DNA from: Chamaelirium japonicum
Lineage: Eukaryota > Streptophyta > Magnoliopsida > Liliales > Melanthiaceae
Length of the DNA stretch: 64,000 nt
Direction: 5' to 3'
NCBI GenBank assembly: GCA_947650365.1
Contig: CANTAL010000020.1
Coordinates: 372,001-436,000 of the forward strand
Of this stretch, positions 29,601 to 44,480 are shown piece after piece (within the stretch, counting starts at the first letter, position 1; each line of letters starts with the position of its first letter). The notes under the pieces are model-generated. The model was given only the letters and a program-made list of their open reading frames with translations, searched no databases and was not told the DNA's origin. The translations under genes were made by a program, and so were the position numbers.

Positions 29601-31224
29601 AATGAATTAGAATGGATCGTACGAATGAATTAGAATGGATATATTTGAACGAATAAATTAGAATAGATCATACGAATGAATTAGAATGGATCGTACGAAT
29701 AAATTAGAATGGATAGTGCGAATGAATTAGAATCGATCGTACGAATGAATTAGAATGAATACATTCGTGCGAATGAATTAGAATGGATCATACGAATAAG
29801 TAAGAATGGATCGTACGAATGAAATAGAATGGATTATACAAATGAATTAGAATGGATACATTCATGCGAATGAATTAGAATGGATCGTATGTACGAATGA
29901 ATTAGAATGGATACATTTGTGCGAATGAATTAGAATGGATCGTACGAATGAATTAGAATGGATCGTGCGAATGAATTAGAATGGATCGTACGAATGAATT
30001 AGAATGGATCGTACGAATGAACTAGAATGGATACATTCGTGCGAATGAATTAGAATGGATCGTACGAATGAATTAGAATGGATCGTACGAATGAATTAGA
30101 ATGGATCTTACGAATGAATTAGAATGGATTGTACGACTAAATTAGAATGGATCGTATGAATGGTTTAGAATGGATACATTCGTGCGAATGAATTAGAATG
30201 GATCGAACGAATGAAATAGAATGGATCGTACGAATGAATTAGAATGGATCAAATGAATGAATTAGAATGGTTACATTCATGCGAATGAATTAGAATGGAT
30301 CGTACGAATGGATTAGAATGGATACATTCGTGCGAATGAATTAGAATGGATCATACGAATGATTAAGAATGGATCGTATGAATGAAATAGAATGGATTGT
30401 ACGAATGAATTAGAATGGATCGTGCGAATGAATTTGAATGGATCGTACGAATGAATTAGAATGGATCGTGCTAATGAATTAGAATTGATCATACGAATGA
30501 AATAGAATGGATTGTACGAATGATTTAGAATGGATCGTACGAATGAATTAGAATGGATTGTACGAATGATTTAGAATGGATACATTCGTGCGAATGAATT
30601 AGAATGGATCATACGAATGAGTAAGAATGGATCGTACGAATGAAATAGAATGGATTGTACGAATGAATTAGAATGGATTCGTACGAATGAATTAGAATGG
30701 ATACATTCGTGCGAATGAATTAGAATGGATTGTACCAATGAGTAAGAATGGATCGTACGAATGAAATAGAATGGATTGTGCGAATGAATTAGAATGGATT
30801 GTACGAATGAATTAGAATGGATCGTGTGAAAGAATTAGAATGGATTGTATGAATGAATTAGAATAGATCGTATGAATGAATTAGAATGGATCGTACGAAT
30901 GAATTAGAAAGGATCGTACGAATGAATTAGAATGGATACATTAGTGCGAATAAATTAGAATGGATACATTCGTGCGAAAGAATTAGAATAGATCGTATGA
31001 ATTAATTAGAATGGATCCTATGAATGAATTAGAATGGATCGTGCGAAAGAATTAGAATGGATCGTACGAATGAATTAGAATGGATCGTGCTAATGAATTA
31101 GAATTGATCGAACGAAAGAATTAGCATGGATCGTGCTAATGAATTAGAATGGAACGTACGAATGAATTAGAATGGATCGTGTGAAAGAATTAGAATGGAT
31201 TGTATGAATGAATTAGAATGAATT
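20683..31224. repeat. Satellite section 3: 12 orientation blocks
   Basis: The section opens in R and switches at about 22120, 22467, 23083, 23885, 24208, 25265, 25453, 26535, 27266, 27593, 28744 and 31224. Around 24695-24840 the order is scrambled: truncated units such as GATCCTATGAATTAG, two partial GATACATTCGTACGA joins and an 18-bp R remnant at about 24822-24839. A doubled truncated unit, GTACGTCTAATTCATTC, lies near 25341-25375, where sister copies have one. The section ends with the 2.5-kb F block 28745-31224. Confidence 0.88.
28600..30870. repeat. 2.2-kb segment repeated at 48.45-50.8 kb
   Basis: It spans the CATTCGTACAAATG switch at 28744 and most of the following F block. Shared rare variants in the same order are GAAGGAATTAG, GGATCGAACGAATG followed by GGATATATTCGAGCG (29336), GATCGTAGGAATG, GTATGTACGAATG (29887) and GAATGATTTAGAATGG. 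Spacing drifts from about 19,845 to 19,986 bp, so there are unit-number differences. A part near 29270-29390 also matches 62850-62970. Confidence 0.85.
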
Positions 31225-33599
31225 CATACGATCCATTCGAATTCATTCGCACGATCCATTCTAATTCATTCATACGATCCATTCTAATTCATTCATACAA
31301 TCCATTCTAATTCTTTCACACGATCCATTCTAATTCATTCGTAGGATCCATTCTAATTCATTCGTACAATCTATTCTATTTCATTCGTACGATCCATTCT
31401 TACTCATTCGTATGATCCATTCTAATTCATTCGGATGAATGTATCTATTCTAATTTATTCGTACGATCCATTCTAATTCATTCGTACGATCCATTCTAAT
31501 TCATTTGTACGATCCATTCTAATTCATTCGTCCGATCGATTTTAATTCATTCGCACGAATGTATCCATTCTAAATCATTCGTACGATCCATTCTAATTCA
31601 TTCGTACGATCCATTCTAATTCATTCGTAAGATCTATTCTAATTCATTTGTACGATCCATTCTAATTCATTCATACGATCCATTCTAATTCATTCGCACG
31701 AATGTATCCATTCTAGTTCATTCGTACGATCTATTCTAATTCATTCGTACGATCCATTCTAATTCATTCGCATGATCCATTCTAATTCATTCGTACGATC
31801 CATTCTAATTCATTCATACGATCCATTCTAATTCATTCGTATGATCCATTCTAATTCATTCGCACAAATGTATCCATTCTAATTCATTCGTACGATCCAT
31901 TCTAATTCATTCGCACGATCCATTCTAATTAATTCGTACGATCCATTCTAATTCATTCGCACGATCTGTTCTTATTCATTCGCACAATCCATTCTAATTC
32001 ATTCGCACGAATGTATCCATTCTAATTCATTCGTACGATCCATTCTAATTCATTCGTACGATCCATTCTAATTCATTCGTATGATCCATTCTAATTCATT
32101 CGTACGATCCATTCTAATTCATTCGTACGATCCATTCTAATTCATTCGTAAGATCCATTCTAATTCATTCGTACGATCCATTCTAATTCATTCGCACGAA
32201 TGTATCCATTCTAGTTCATTCGTACGATCCATTCTAATTCATTCGTACGATCCATTCTAATTCATTCGCACGATCCATTCTAATTCATTCGTACGATCAA
32301 TTCTTATTCATTCGCACGAATTAGAATGGATTAGAATGGATCGTGCGAATGAATTAGAATGGATCGTATGAATGAATTAGAATGGATCGTAGAATGAATT
32401 AGAATGGATCATATGAAGGAATTAGAATGGATCATACGAATGAGTAAGAATGGATCGTACGAATGAAATAGAATGGATTGTACGAATGAATTAGATTGGA
32501 TACATTCATGCAAATGAATTAGAATGGATCGGATGATTGAATTAGAATGGATCGTACGATTCATTCTAATTCATTCGTACGATCCATTCTAATATATTCG
32601 TACGATTCATGCTAATTCATTCGCACGATCCATTCTAATTCATTCGTACGATCCATTCTTATTCATTCATACGATCCATTCTAATTCATTCGCACAATCC
32701 ATTCTAATTCATTCGTACAATCCATTCTAATTCATTCGTATAATCCATTCTAACTCATTCGGTAGATCCATTCTAATTCATTCGTACGATCCATTCTAAT
32801 TCATTCCCACGATCCATTCTAATTTATTCGTACGATCCATTCTAATTCATTCGTACGATCTATTCTAATTCATTCACACGAATGTAACCATTCTAATTCA
32901 TTCATACGATTCATTCAAATTCATTCGTATGAGCTATTCTAATTCATTCGTACGATCCATTCTAATTCATTCGAATGATCCATTCTAATTCATTCGCACG
33001 ATCCATTCTAATTCATTCGTACGATCCATTCTAATTCTTTCACACGATCCATTCTAATTCATTCGTATGATCCATTCTAATTCATTCGCACGATCCATTC
33101 TAATTCATTCGTATGATCCATTCTAATTCATTCGTACGATCCATTCTAATTCATTCGTAAGATCCATTCTAATTCATTCGTACGATCCATTCTAATTCAT
33201 TCGCACGAATGTATCCATTATAGTTCATTCGTACGATCCATTCTAATTCATTCGTACGATCAATTCTAATTCATTCGCACGAATGTATCCATTCTAATTC
33301 ATTCGTACGATCCTGAATTAGAATGGATCGTACGAATGAATTAGAATGGATACCTTTGTGCATATGAATTAGAATGGATCGTGCGAATGAATTAGAATGG
33401 ATTGTATGAATGAATTAGAATGGATCGTACGAATGAATTAGAATGGATCGTATGAGTGAATTAGAATGGATACGAAGGAATTAGAATGGATCGTACGAAG
33501 GAATTAGAATGGATCATACGAATGAAATAGAATGGATCGTACGAAGGAATTAGAATTGATCGTACGAAGGAATTAGAATGGATCTTACGAAGGAATTAG

Positions 33600-34970
33600 A
33601 ATGGATCGTACGAATGAATTAGAATGGATATATTCGTGCAAATGAATTAGAATGGATCGTATGAATGAATTAGAATGGATCGTATGAGTGAATTAGAACG
33701 GATAGTACGAATGAAGTAGATTGGATCGTATGAATGAATTAGAATGGATATATTCGTGCGAATGAATTAGAATGGATCGTATGAATGAATTAGAATAGAT
33801 TGTGCAAATGAATTAGAATGGATCATATGAACGAATTAGAATGGATACATTCGGGCGAATAAATTAGAATGGATTATATGAATGAATTAGAATGGATCGT
33901 ACGAATGAATTAGAATGGATCGTACGAATGAATTAGAATAGATTGCGCGAATGAATTAGAATGGATCGTGCAAATGAAATAGAATGGATACAAATGAATT
34001 AGAATGGATCATACGAATGAATTAGAATGACGATCCATTCTTACTCATTCGTCTGATCCATTCTAATTTATTCGCACGAATGTATCCATTCTAATTCATT
34101 CGTACGTCTAATTCATTCGTACGGTCCATTCTAATTCATTCGCAAAATCCATTCTATTTCATTCGTACGATCCATTCTTACTCATTCATATGATCCATTA
34201 TGGATACATTCGTGCGAATGAATTAGAATGGATCATACGAATGAGTAAGAATGGATCGTACGAATGAAATAGAATGGATTGTGCGAATGAATTAGAATGG
34301 ATCGTACGAATGAATTAGAATGGATCGTGTAAAAGAATTAGAATGGATTGTATGAATGAATTAGAATGGATCGTACGAATGAATTAGAATGGATCGTACG
34401 AATGAATTAGAATGGATCGTACGAATGAATTAGACTGGATACATTCGTGCGAATGAATTAGAATGGATACATTCGTGCGAAAGAATTAGAATAGATCGTA
34501 TGAATAAATTAGAATGGATCCTATGAATGAATTAGAATGGATCGTGTGAATGAATTAGAATGGATCGTACGAATGAATTAGAATGGATCATGCTAATGAA
34601 TTAGAATTGATCGAACGAATGAATTAGCATGGATCGTGCTAATGAATTAGAATGGAACGTACGATTGAATTAGAATGGATCGTGTGAAAGAATTCGAATG
34701 GATTGTATGAATGAATTAGAATGAATTCGTACGATCCATTCGAATTCATTCGCACGATCCATTCTAATTCATTAATACGATCCATTCTAATTCATTCATA
34801 TAATCCATTCTAATTCTTTCACACAATCCATTCTAATTCATTCGTAGGATCCATTCTAATTCATTCGTACAATCTATTCTATTCCATTCGTACGATCCAT
34901 TCTTACTCATTCGTATGATCCATTCTAATTCATTCGGACGAATGTATCCATTCTAATTTATTCGTAGGAT
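33600..34970. repeat. Segment repeated at 52.40-53.79 kb
   Basis: It contains the 170-bp R island 34030-34199, with the truncated unit GTACGTCTAATTCATTC and the CCATTATGG switch. Spacing to the second copy is 18,802 bp, then 18,825 bp after one extra unit. Three strand switches match in order. Confidence 0.87.
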
Positions 34971-35369
34971 CCATTCTAATTCATTTGTACGATCCATTCT
35001 AATTCATTCGTACGATCCATTCATACTCATTCGTATGATCCATTCTAATTCATTCGTATGATCCATTCTAATTCATTCGCACTATCCATTCTAATTCATT
35101 CGTACGATCCATTCTAATTCATTCGTATGATCCATTCTAATTTATTCGTTCAAATATATCCATTCTAATTCATTCGTACGATCCATTCTAATTCATTCGC
35201 ACGATCCATTCTAATTCATTCGCACGAATGTATCCATTCTAATTCATTTGCACGATCCATTCTAATTCATTCCTATGATCTATTCTAATTCATTCGTACG
35301 ATCCATTCTAATTCATTCTAATTCATTCTTACGATCCATTCTACGATCCATTCTAATTTATTCGTATAT

Positions 35370-35416
35370 TCCATTCTAATTCATTAGCACGATCCATGCT
35401 AATGAATTAGAATGGA
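35370..35416 (-). repeat. Hairpin with one-unit flip, copy 4 (20-bp arms)
   Basis: Arms 35370-35389 and 35397-35416 are perfect, with loop CGATCCA. It sits in an R block whose unit order matches 18337-19998. Confidence 0.92.
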
Positions 35417-36829
35417 TCGTACGATCCAATCTAATTCATTCATTCGATCCATTCTTACTCGTTCGTATGATCCATTCTAATTCAATCGTACGATCCATTC
35501 TAATTCATTCGTACGATCCATTCTAATTCCTTCGTACGATCCATTCTAATTCATTCGTACGATCCATTCTAATTCATTCGTATGATCCATTCTAATTCCT
35601 TCGTACGATCCATTCTAATTCCTTCGTACGATCTATTCTAATTGATTCGTATGAATGGATACATTCGTGTGAATGAATTAGAATGGATCGTACGAATGAG
35701 TAAGAATGGATCGTACGAATGAAATAGAATGGATTGCACGAATGAATTAGAATTGATCGTACGAATGAATTAGAATGGATCGTGCGAATGAATTAGAATG
35801 GATCGTACGAATGAATTAGAATGGATCGTACAAATGAATTAGAATGGATCGTACGAATGAATTAGAATGGATCTTACGAATGAATTAGAATGGATCGTAC
35901 GAATGAATTAGAATGGATCGTACGAATGAATTAGAATGGATACATTCGTGCGAATGAATTAGAATGGATCGGACGAATGAATTAGAATGGATCGTACGAA
36001 TGAATTAGAATGGATCAAATGAATGAATTAGAATGGTTACATTCATGCGAATGAATTAGAATGGATCGTACGAATGGATTAGAATGGATCGTACGAATGG
36101 ATTAGAATGGATACATTCGAGCGAATGAATTAGAATGGATCGTACGAATGAATTAGAATGGATCGTACGAATGGATTAGAATCGATCCTACGAATGGATT
36201 AGAATGGATACCTTTGTGCATATGCATTAGAATGGATCGTACGAATGAATTAGAATGGATCATATTAATGAATTAGAATGGATCGTACGAATGAATTAGA
36301 ATGGATCGTACGAATGAATTAGAATGGATACATTCGTGCGAATGAATTAGAATGGATACATTCGTGCGAAAGAATTAGAATAGATCGTATGAATGAATTA
36401 GAATGGATCCAATGAATGAATTAGAATGGATCGTGCGAATGAATTAGAATGGATCGTACGAATGAATTAGAATGGATCGTGCTAATGAATTAGAATTGAT
36501 CGAACGAATGAATTAGAATGGATACATTCGTGCGAATGAATTAGAATGGATCGGACGAATGAATTAGAATGGATCGTACGAATGAGTAAGAATGGATCGT
36601 ACGAATGAAATAGAATAGATCGTACGAATGAATTAGAATGGATCGTACGAAGGAATTAGAATGGATCGTACGAATGAATTAGAATGGATATATTCGTGCA
36701 AATGAATTAGAATGGATCGTATGAATGTATTAGAATGGATCGTATGAGTGAATTAGAATGGATCGTACGAATGAATTAGAATTGATCGTATGAATGAATT
36801 AGAATGGATACATTCGTGTGAATGAATTA

Positions 36830-37240
36830 GAATGGATCGTACGAATGAATTAGAATAGCTCATACGAATGAATTAGAATGAATCGTATGAATGAATTAGA
36901 ATGGTTACATTCGTGCGAATGAATTAGAATAGATCGTACGAATGAATTAGAATGGATCGTACGAATAAATTAGAATGGATCGTGGGAATGAATTAGAATT
37001 GATCGTACGAATGAATTAGAATGAATCCACCGAATAAGTTAGAATGGATCATACGAATGAATTAGAATGGATTGTACGAATGAATTAGAATGGATTGTGT
37101 GAATGAATTAGAATGGATCGTATGAATGAATAAGAATGGATCATACGAATGAATTAGAATGGATCGTGCGAATGAATTAGCATGAATCATACGAATGTAT
37201 TAGAATGGATCGTACGAATGATTTAGAATGAATCGTACGA
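36830..37240. repeat. Third, partial copy of the 2.75-3.43 kb segment
   Basis: It shares GAATAGCTCATACG (36853), GTGGGAATG, AATCCACCGAATAAG (37021) and the switch at about 37233. It lacks the GACTGG and CTAAATGG units that precede these in the other two copies. Confidence 0.82.
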
Positions 37241-37299
37241 TCCATTCTAATTCAATCGTCCGATCCATTCTAATTCATTCGCATGAATGTATCCATTCT

Positions 37300-38750
37300 A
37301 ATTCATTCGTACAATCCATTCTATTTCATTCTTACGATCCATTCTTACTCATTCGTATGATCCATTCTAATTCATTCGTATGATCCATTCTAATTCATTC
37401 GTACGATCCATTCTAATTCATTCGTACGATCCATTCTAATTCATTCGCACGATCCATTCTAATTCATTCATACGATCCATTCTAATTCATTCATACGATC
37501 CATTCTAATTCATTCCTACAATCCATTCTAATTCATTCGCCCGATCCATTCTAATTCATTCATACGATCCATTCTATTCGAATGGATCATGCGATCCATT
37601 CGAATTCATTCGCACGATCCATTCTAATTCATTCATACGATCCATTCTAATTCATTCATACAATGCATTCTAATTCTTTCACACGATCCATTCTAATTCA
37701 TTCGTACGATCCATTCTAATTCATTCGTACAATCCATTCTATTTCATTTGTACGATCCATTCTTACTCATTCGTATGATCCATTCTAATTCATTCGTACG
37801 ATCCATTCTAATTCATTTGTACGATCCATTCTAATTCATTCGTACAATCCATTCTATTTCATTCGTACGATCCATTCTTACTCATTCGTATGATCCATTC
37901 TAATTCATTCGCACGAATGTATCCATTCTAATTCATTCATACAATCCATTCTAATTCATTCCGTACGATCCATTCTAATTCATTCGTGCGATCGTACGAA
38001 TGAATTAGAATGGATCGTACGAATGAATTAGAATAGATTGTGCGAATGAATTAGAATGGATCGTACGAATGAATTAGAATGGATCGTATGAATGAATTAG
38101 AATGGATCATACGAATGAGTAAGAATGGATCGTACGAATGAATTAGAATGGATCGTACGAATGAATTAGAATGGATCGTACGAATAAATTAGAATGGATA
38201 CATTCGTCCGAATGAATTAGAATGGATCATACGAATGAGTAAGAATGGATTGTACGAATGAAATAGAATAGATTGTACGAATGAATTAGAATGGATCCTA
38301 CGGATGAATTAGAATGGATCGTGTGAGAGAATTAGAATGGATTGTATGAATGAATTAGAATGGATCGTATGAATAAATTAGAATGGATCGTGCGAATGAA
38401 TTCGAATGGATCGTACGAATTCATTCTAATTCATTCATACAATCCATTCTAATTCTTTCACACGATCCATTCTAATTCATTCGAACGTTCCATTCTAATT
38501 CATTAGCACGATCCTTGCTAATTCATTCGTTCGATCAATTCTAATTCATTAGCACGATCCATTCTAATTCATTCGTACGATCCATTCTAATTCATTCGTA
38601 CGATCCATTCTAATTCATTCGCACGATCCATTCTAATTCATTCATAGGATCCATTCTAATTCATTCATACGATCTATTCTAATTCTTTCACACGAATGTA
38701 TCCATTCTAATTCATTCGCATGAATGTATCCATTCTAATTCATTCGTACG
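37300..38750. repeat. Segment repeated at 58.33-59.74 kb
   Basis: Variant units and both strand switches (37991, 38420) line up with 58330-59735 at a constant spacing of 21,030 bp. The spacing becomes 21,007 bp after about 38.6 kb, exactly one 23-bp unit less. The shared string includes the remnant CTATTCGAATGGATCATG and ATTCATTCGCCCGATCC. Confidence 0.88.
37962..38021. repeat. Near-perfect copy of the 60-bp palindrome
   Basis: The centre is at 37991/37992. The left half has GTGCGA where symmetry would need GTACGA, leaving one mismatch. It lies 29,882 bp from the 8080 copy and 21,030 bp from the 58992 copy, in longer duplicated segments. Confidence 0.9.
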
Positions 38751-41700
38751 ATCCATTCTAATTCATTCGTACGATCCATTCTAATTCATTCATACGATCT
38801 ATTCTAATTCATTCATACAATCCATTCTAATTGTTTCACAAGATCCATTCTAATTCATTCTTACGATCCATTCTAATTCATTCGCACAACCCATTCTATT
38901 TCATTCGTACGATCCATTCTTATTCATTGGTACGATCCATTCTAATTCATTCGCACGAATGTATCCATTCTAATTCATTCATACGAATCCATTCTAATTC
39001 ATTCGTACAATCTATTCTATTTCATTCGTACGATCCATTCTTACTCATTCGTATGATCCATTCTAATTCATTCGGACGAATGTATCCATTCTAATTTATT
39101 CGTACGATCCATTCTAATTCATTCGTACGATCCATTCTAATTCATTCGTACGATCCATTATAATTCATTCGTCCGATCCATTCTAATTCATTCGCACGAA
39201 TGTATCCATTCTAATTCATTCGTACGATCCATTCTAATTCATTCGTACGATCCATTCTAATTCATTCGTAAGATCCATTCTAATTGATTCGTACGATCCA
39301 TTCTAATTCACTCATACGATCCATTCTAATACATTCATACGATCCATTCTAATTCATTTGCACGAATATATCCATTCTAATTCATTCGTACGATCGATTC
39401 TAATTCCTTCGTACGATCCATTCTAATTCATTCATACAATGCATTCTAATTTTTTCACACGATCCATTCTAATTCATTCGTACGATCCATTCTAATTCAT
39501 TCGTACAATCCATTCTATTTCATTTGTACGATCCATTCTTACTCATTCGTATGATCCATTCTAATTCATTCGTACAATCCATTCTAATTCATTTGTACGA
39601 TCCATTCTAATTCTTTCACACGATCCATTCTAATTCATTCGTAGGATCCATTCTAATTCATTCGTACAATCTATTCTAATTCATTCGTACGATCCATTCT
39701 AATTCATTCGTACGATCCATTCTAATTCATTTGCACGAATATATCCATTCTAATTCATTCGTACGATCCATTCTAATTCCTTCGTACGATCCATTCTAAT
39801 TCATTCGTACGATCTATTCTATTTCATTCGTACGATCCATTCTTACTCATTCGTACGATCCATTCTAATTCATTCGTCCGATCCATTCTAATTCATTCGC
39901 ACGAATGTATCCATTCTAATTCATTCGTTCGATCAATTCTAATTCATTAGCACGATCCATTCTAATTCATTCCTACGATCCTTTCTAATTCATTCGCACG
40001 ATCCATTCTAATTCATTCATTGGATCCATTCTAATTCATTCATACGATCTATTCTAATTCTTTCGCACGAATGTATCCATTCTAATTTATTCGCACGAAT
40101 GTATCCATTCTAATTCATTCGTACGATCCATTCTAATTCATTCGTACGATCCATTCTAATTCATTAATATGATCCATTCTAATTCATTCGTACGATCCAT
40201 TCTACGAATGAAATAGAATGGATTGTACGAATTCATTCGTGCGAATGAATTAGAATGGATCATACGAATGAGTAAGAATGGATCGTACGAATGAAATAGA
40301 ATGGATTGTACGAATGAATTAGAATGGATCGTACGAAGGAATTAGAATGGATCGTACAAATGAATTAGAATGGATTCGTACGAATGAATTAGAATGGATT
40401 CGTGCGAATGAATTAGAATGGATCGTACCAATGAGTAAGAATGGATCGTACGAATGAATTAGAATGGATCGTATGAATTAGAATGGATCGTACCAATGAG
40501 TAAGAATGGATCGTGCAAATGTATTAGAATGGATCGTATGAATGTATTAGAATGGATCGTACGAATGAATTAGAATGGATTCGTACGAATGAATTAGACT
40601 GGATACATTCGTGCGAATGAATTAGAATAGATCGTACCAATGAGTAAGAATGGATCGTACGAATGAATTAGAATGGATCGTACGAATGAATTAGAATGGC
40701 GTCCGAATGAATTAGAATGGATCGTACGAATGAATTAGAATGGATCATATTAATGAAATTGAATGGATCGTACGAATGAATTAGAATGGATACATTTGTG
40801 TGAATGAATTAGAATGGATCGTGCACGAATAAGTAAGAATAAATTAGAATGGATCATACGAATGAATTAGAATGGATCGTACGAATTAATTAGAATGGAT
40901 ATATTCGTGCAAATGAATTAGAATGGATTGTATGAATGTATTAGAATGGATCGTATGAGTGAATTAGAATGGATCGTACGATTGAATTAGAATGGATCGT
41001 ACGAATGAATTAGAATGGATACATTCGTGCGAATGAATTAGAATGGATACATTCGTGCGAAAGAATTAGAATAGATCGTATGAATGAATTAGAATGGATC
41101 CTATGAATGAATTAGAATGGATCGTTCGAATGAATTAGAATGGATCGTACGAATGAATTAGAATAGATCGTACGAAGGAATTAGAATGGATCGTACGAAG
41201 GAATTAGAATGGATATATTCGTGCAAATGAATTAGAATGGATCGTATGAATGTATTAGAATGGATCGTGCGAATGAATTAGAATGGATCGTACGAATGAA
41301 TTAGAATCGATCGTACGAATGAATTAGAATGGATCTTACGAATGAATTAGAATGGATCGTACGAATGAATTAGAATGGATCCTACGAATGAATTAGAATG
41401 GAAACATTCGTGCGAATGAATTAGAATGGATCGGACGAATGAATTAGAATGGATCGTACGAATGAATTAGAATGGATCATACGAATGAATTAGAATGGAT
41501 TGTACGAATAAATTAGAATGGATACATTCGTCCGAATGAATTAGAATGGATCATACGAATGAGTAAGAATGGATCGTACGAATGAAATAGAATAGATTGT
41601 ACGAATGAATTAGAATGGATCCTACGAATGAATTAGAATGGATCGTGTGAAAGAATTAGAATGGATTGTATGAATGAATTAGAATGGATCGTATGAATGA

Positions 41701-44094
41701 ATTAGAATGGATCGTGCAAATGAATTCGAATGGATCGTACGAATTCATTCTAATTCATTCATACAATCCATTCTAATTCTTTCACACGATCTATTCTAAT
41801 TCATTCATAGGATCCATTCTAATTCATTCGTACAATCTATTCTATTTCATTCGTACGATCCATTCTTACTCATTCGTATGATCCATTCTAATTCATTCGG
41901 ACGAATGTATCCATTCTAATTCATTCGTACGATCCATTCTAATTCATTCGTACGATCCATTCTAATTCATTCGTCCGATTCATTCTAATTCATTCGCACG
42001 AATGTATCCATTCTAATTCATTCGTACGGTCCATTCTAATTCATTCGCACAATCCATTCTATTTCATTCGTACGATCCATTCTTACTCATTCGTATGAAC
42101 CATTATGGATACATTCGTGCGAATGAATTATAATGGATCATACGAATGAGTAAGAATGGATCGTACGAATGCAATAGAATGGATTGTGCGAATGAATTAG
42201 AATGGATCGTACAAATGAATTAGAATGGATCGTGTGAAAGAATTAGAATGGATTGTATGAATGAATTAGAATAGATCGTATGAATGAATTAGAATGGATC
42301 GTACGAATGAATTAGAAAGGATAATACGAATGAACTAGAATGGATACATTCGTGCGAATGAATTAGAATGGATCGTACGAATGAATTAGAATGGATCGTA
42401 CGAATGAATTAGAATGGATCTTACAAATGAATTAGAATGGATCGTACGAATGCACGATCCATGCTAATTCATTCGACCAATTCTAATTCATTAGCACGAT
42501 CCATTCTAATTCATTCGTACGATCCATTCTAATTCAATCGCACGATCCATTCTAATTCATTCGTACGATCCATTCTAATTCTTTCACACGATCCATTCTA
42601 ATTCATTCGTACGATCCATTCTAATTCATTCGTACGATCTATTCTAATTCATTCGTACGATCCATTATAATTCATTCGTACGATCCATTCTAATTCCTTC
42701 GTACGATCCATTCTAATTCATTCATACAATCCATTCTAATTCTTTCACACGATCCATTCTAATTCATTCGTACGATCCATTCTAATTCATTCGTGCAATC
42801 CATTCTATTTCATTCGTACGATCCATTCTTACTCATTCGTACGATCCATTCTAATTCATTCACACGAATGTATCCATTCGTACGAATGAATTAAAATAGA
42901 TTGTACGAATGAATTAGAATGGATCGTACGAATGAATTAGAATGGATCGTATGAATGAATTAGATGGATCGTACGAATGAAATAGAATGGATCGTGCGAA
43001 TGAATTAGAATGGATCGTACGAATGAATTAGAATGGATCGTACGAATGAACTAGAATGGATACATTCGTGCGAATGAATTAGAATGGATCGTATGAATGA
43101 ATTAGAATGGATCGTACGAATGAATTAGAATGGATCGTACGAATGAATTAGAATGGATCATACGAATGAATTAGAATGGATCATACGAATGAGTAAGAAT
43201 GGACCGTACGAATGAAATAGAATGGATTGTACGAATGAATTAGAATGGATCGTACGAATGAATTAGAATGGATCGTGTGAAAGAATTAGAATGGATTGTA
43301 TAAATGAATTAGAATGGATCATATGAATGCATTAGAATGGATCGTGAGAATGAATTCGAATGGATCGTACAAATGAATTAGAATGGATCGTACGAATGAA
43401 TTAGAATGGATACATTCGTGCGAATGAATTAGAATGGATACATTCGTACGAAAGAATTAGAATAGATCATATGAATGAATTAGAATGGATCCTATGAATG
43501 AATTAGAATGGGTCGTGCGATTGAATTAGAATGGATCGTACGAATGAATTAGAATGGATCGTGCTAATGAATTAGAATTGATCAAACGAATGAACTAGCA
43601 TGGATCGTGCTAATGAATTAGAATGGAACGTACGAATGAATTAGAATGGATCGTGTGAAAGAATTAGAATGGATTGTACGAATGAATTAGAATGAATTCG
43701 TACGATCCATTCGAATTCATTCGCACGATCCATTCTAATTAATTCATACGATCCATCCTAATTCATTCATACAATCCATTCTAATTCTTTCACACGATCC
43801 ATTCTAATTCATTCGTAGGATCCATTCTAATTCATTCGTACAATCTATTCTATTTCATTCGTACGATCCATTCTTACTCATTCGTATGATCCATTCTAAT
43901 TCATTCGGATGAATGTATCCATTCTAATTTATTCGTACGATCCATTCTAATTCATTCGTACGATCCATTCTAATTAATTCGTACGATCCATTCTTACTCA
44001 TTCGTATGATCCATTCTAATTCATTCGTACGATCCATTCTAATTCATTCGTACGATCCATTCTAATTCATTCGCACAATCTATTCTAATTCATT

Positions 44095-44154
44095 CGTACG
44101 ATCCATTCTAATTCATTCGTACGATCGTACGAATGAATTAGAATGGATCGTACG
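44095..44154. repeat. 60-bp perfect palindrome, reversed copy
   Basis: The centre is at 44124/44125. The extra base now lies on the right (CGTACGGAATG), and the sequence from there to about 44480 is the reverse complement of 37575-37966. The palindrome was therefore carried in an inverted segment rather than formed anew. Confidence 0.9.
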
Positions 44155-44480
44155 GAATGAATTAGAATGGATTGTATGAATGAATTAGAATGGATACATT
44201 CGCGCGAATGAATTAGAATGGATCATACGAATGAGTAAGAATGGATCGTACGAATGAAATAGAATGGATTGTACGAATGAATTAGAATGGATCGTACAAA
44301 TGAATTAGAATGGATCGTACGAATGAATTAGAATGGATCATACGAATGAGTAAGAATGGATCGTACAAATGAAATAGAATGGATTGTACGAATGAATTAG
44401 AATAGATCGTACGAATGAATTAGAATGGATCGTGCGAATGAATTAGAATGGATCGCATGATCCATTCGAATAGAATGGAT
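44125..44480 (+). repeat. Inverted copy of 37.58-37.99 kb
   Basis: It reads as the reverse complement of the R stretch before 37991: GGAATGAATTAGAATGG, then GGATTGTATG, a 28-mer, GATCATACGAATGAGTAAG and the remnant GATCCATTCGAATAG near 44461. It is about 65 bp shorter, so a few units were lost or gained. Confidence 0.8.

Larger units (their letters stand above)
31225..42453. repeat. Satellite section 4: 14 orientation blocks
   Basis: The section opens in R and switches at about 32318, 32555, 33313, 34029, 34199, 34725, 35651, 37233, 37991, 38420, 40203, 41742, 42103 and 42453. It holds the shortest R island of the window apart from single-unit flips (about 170 bp, 34030-34199). It also holds one copy each of the hairpin (35370-35416) and the near-perfect long palindrome (37962-38021). 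A small F remnant, CTATTCGAATGGATCATG, lies at 37574-37591 inside R and has a sister at 58604. Confidence 0.9.

Noticed and set aside
38831..39094. 87-codon open frame on +
   Set aside because: Translated R-orientation satellite with chance absence of stops; only the 23-residue repeat peptide is present.
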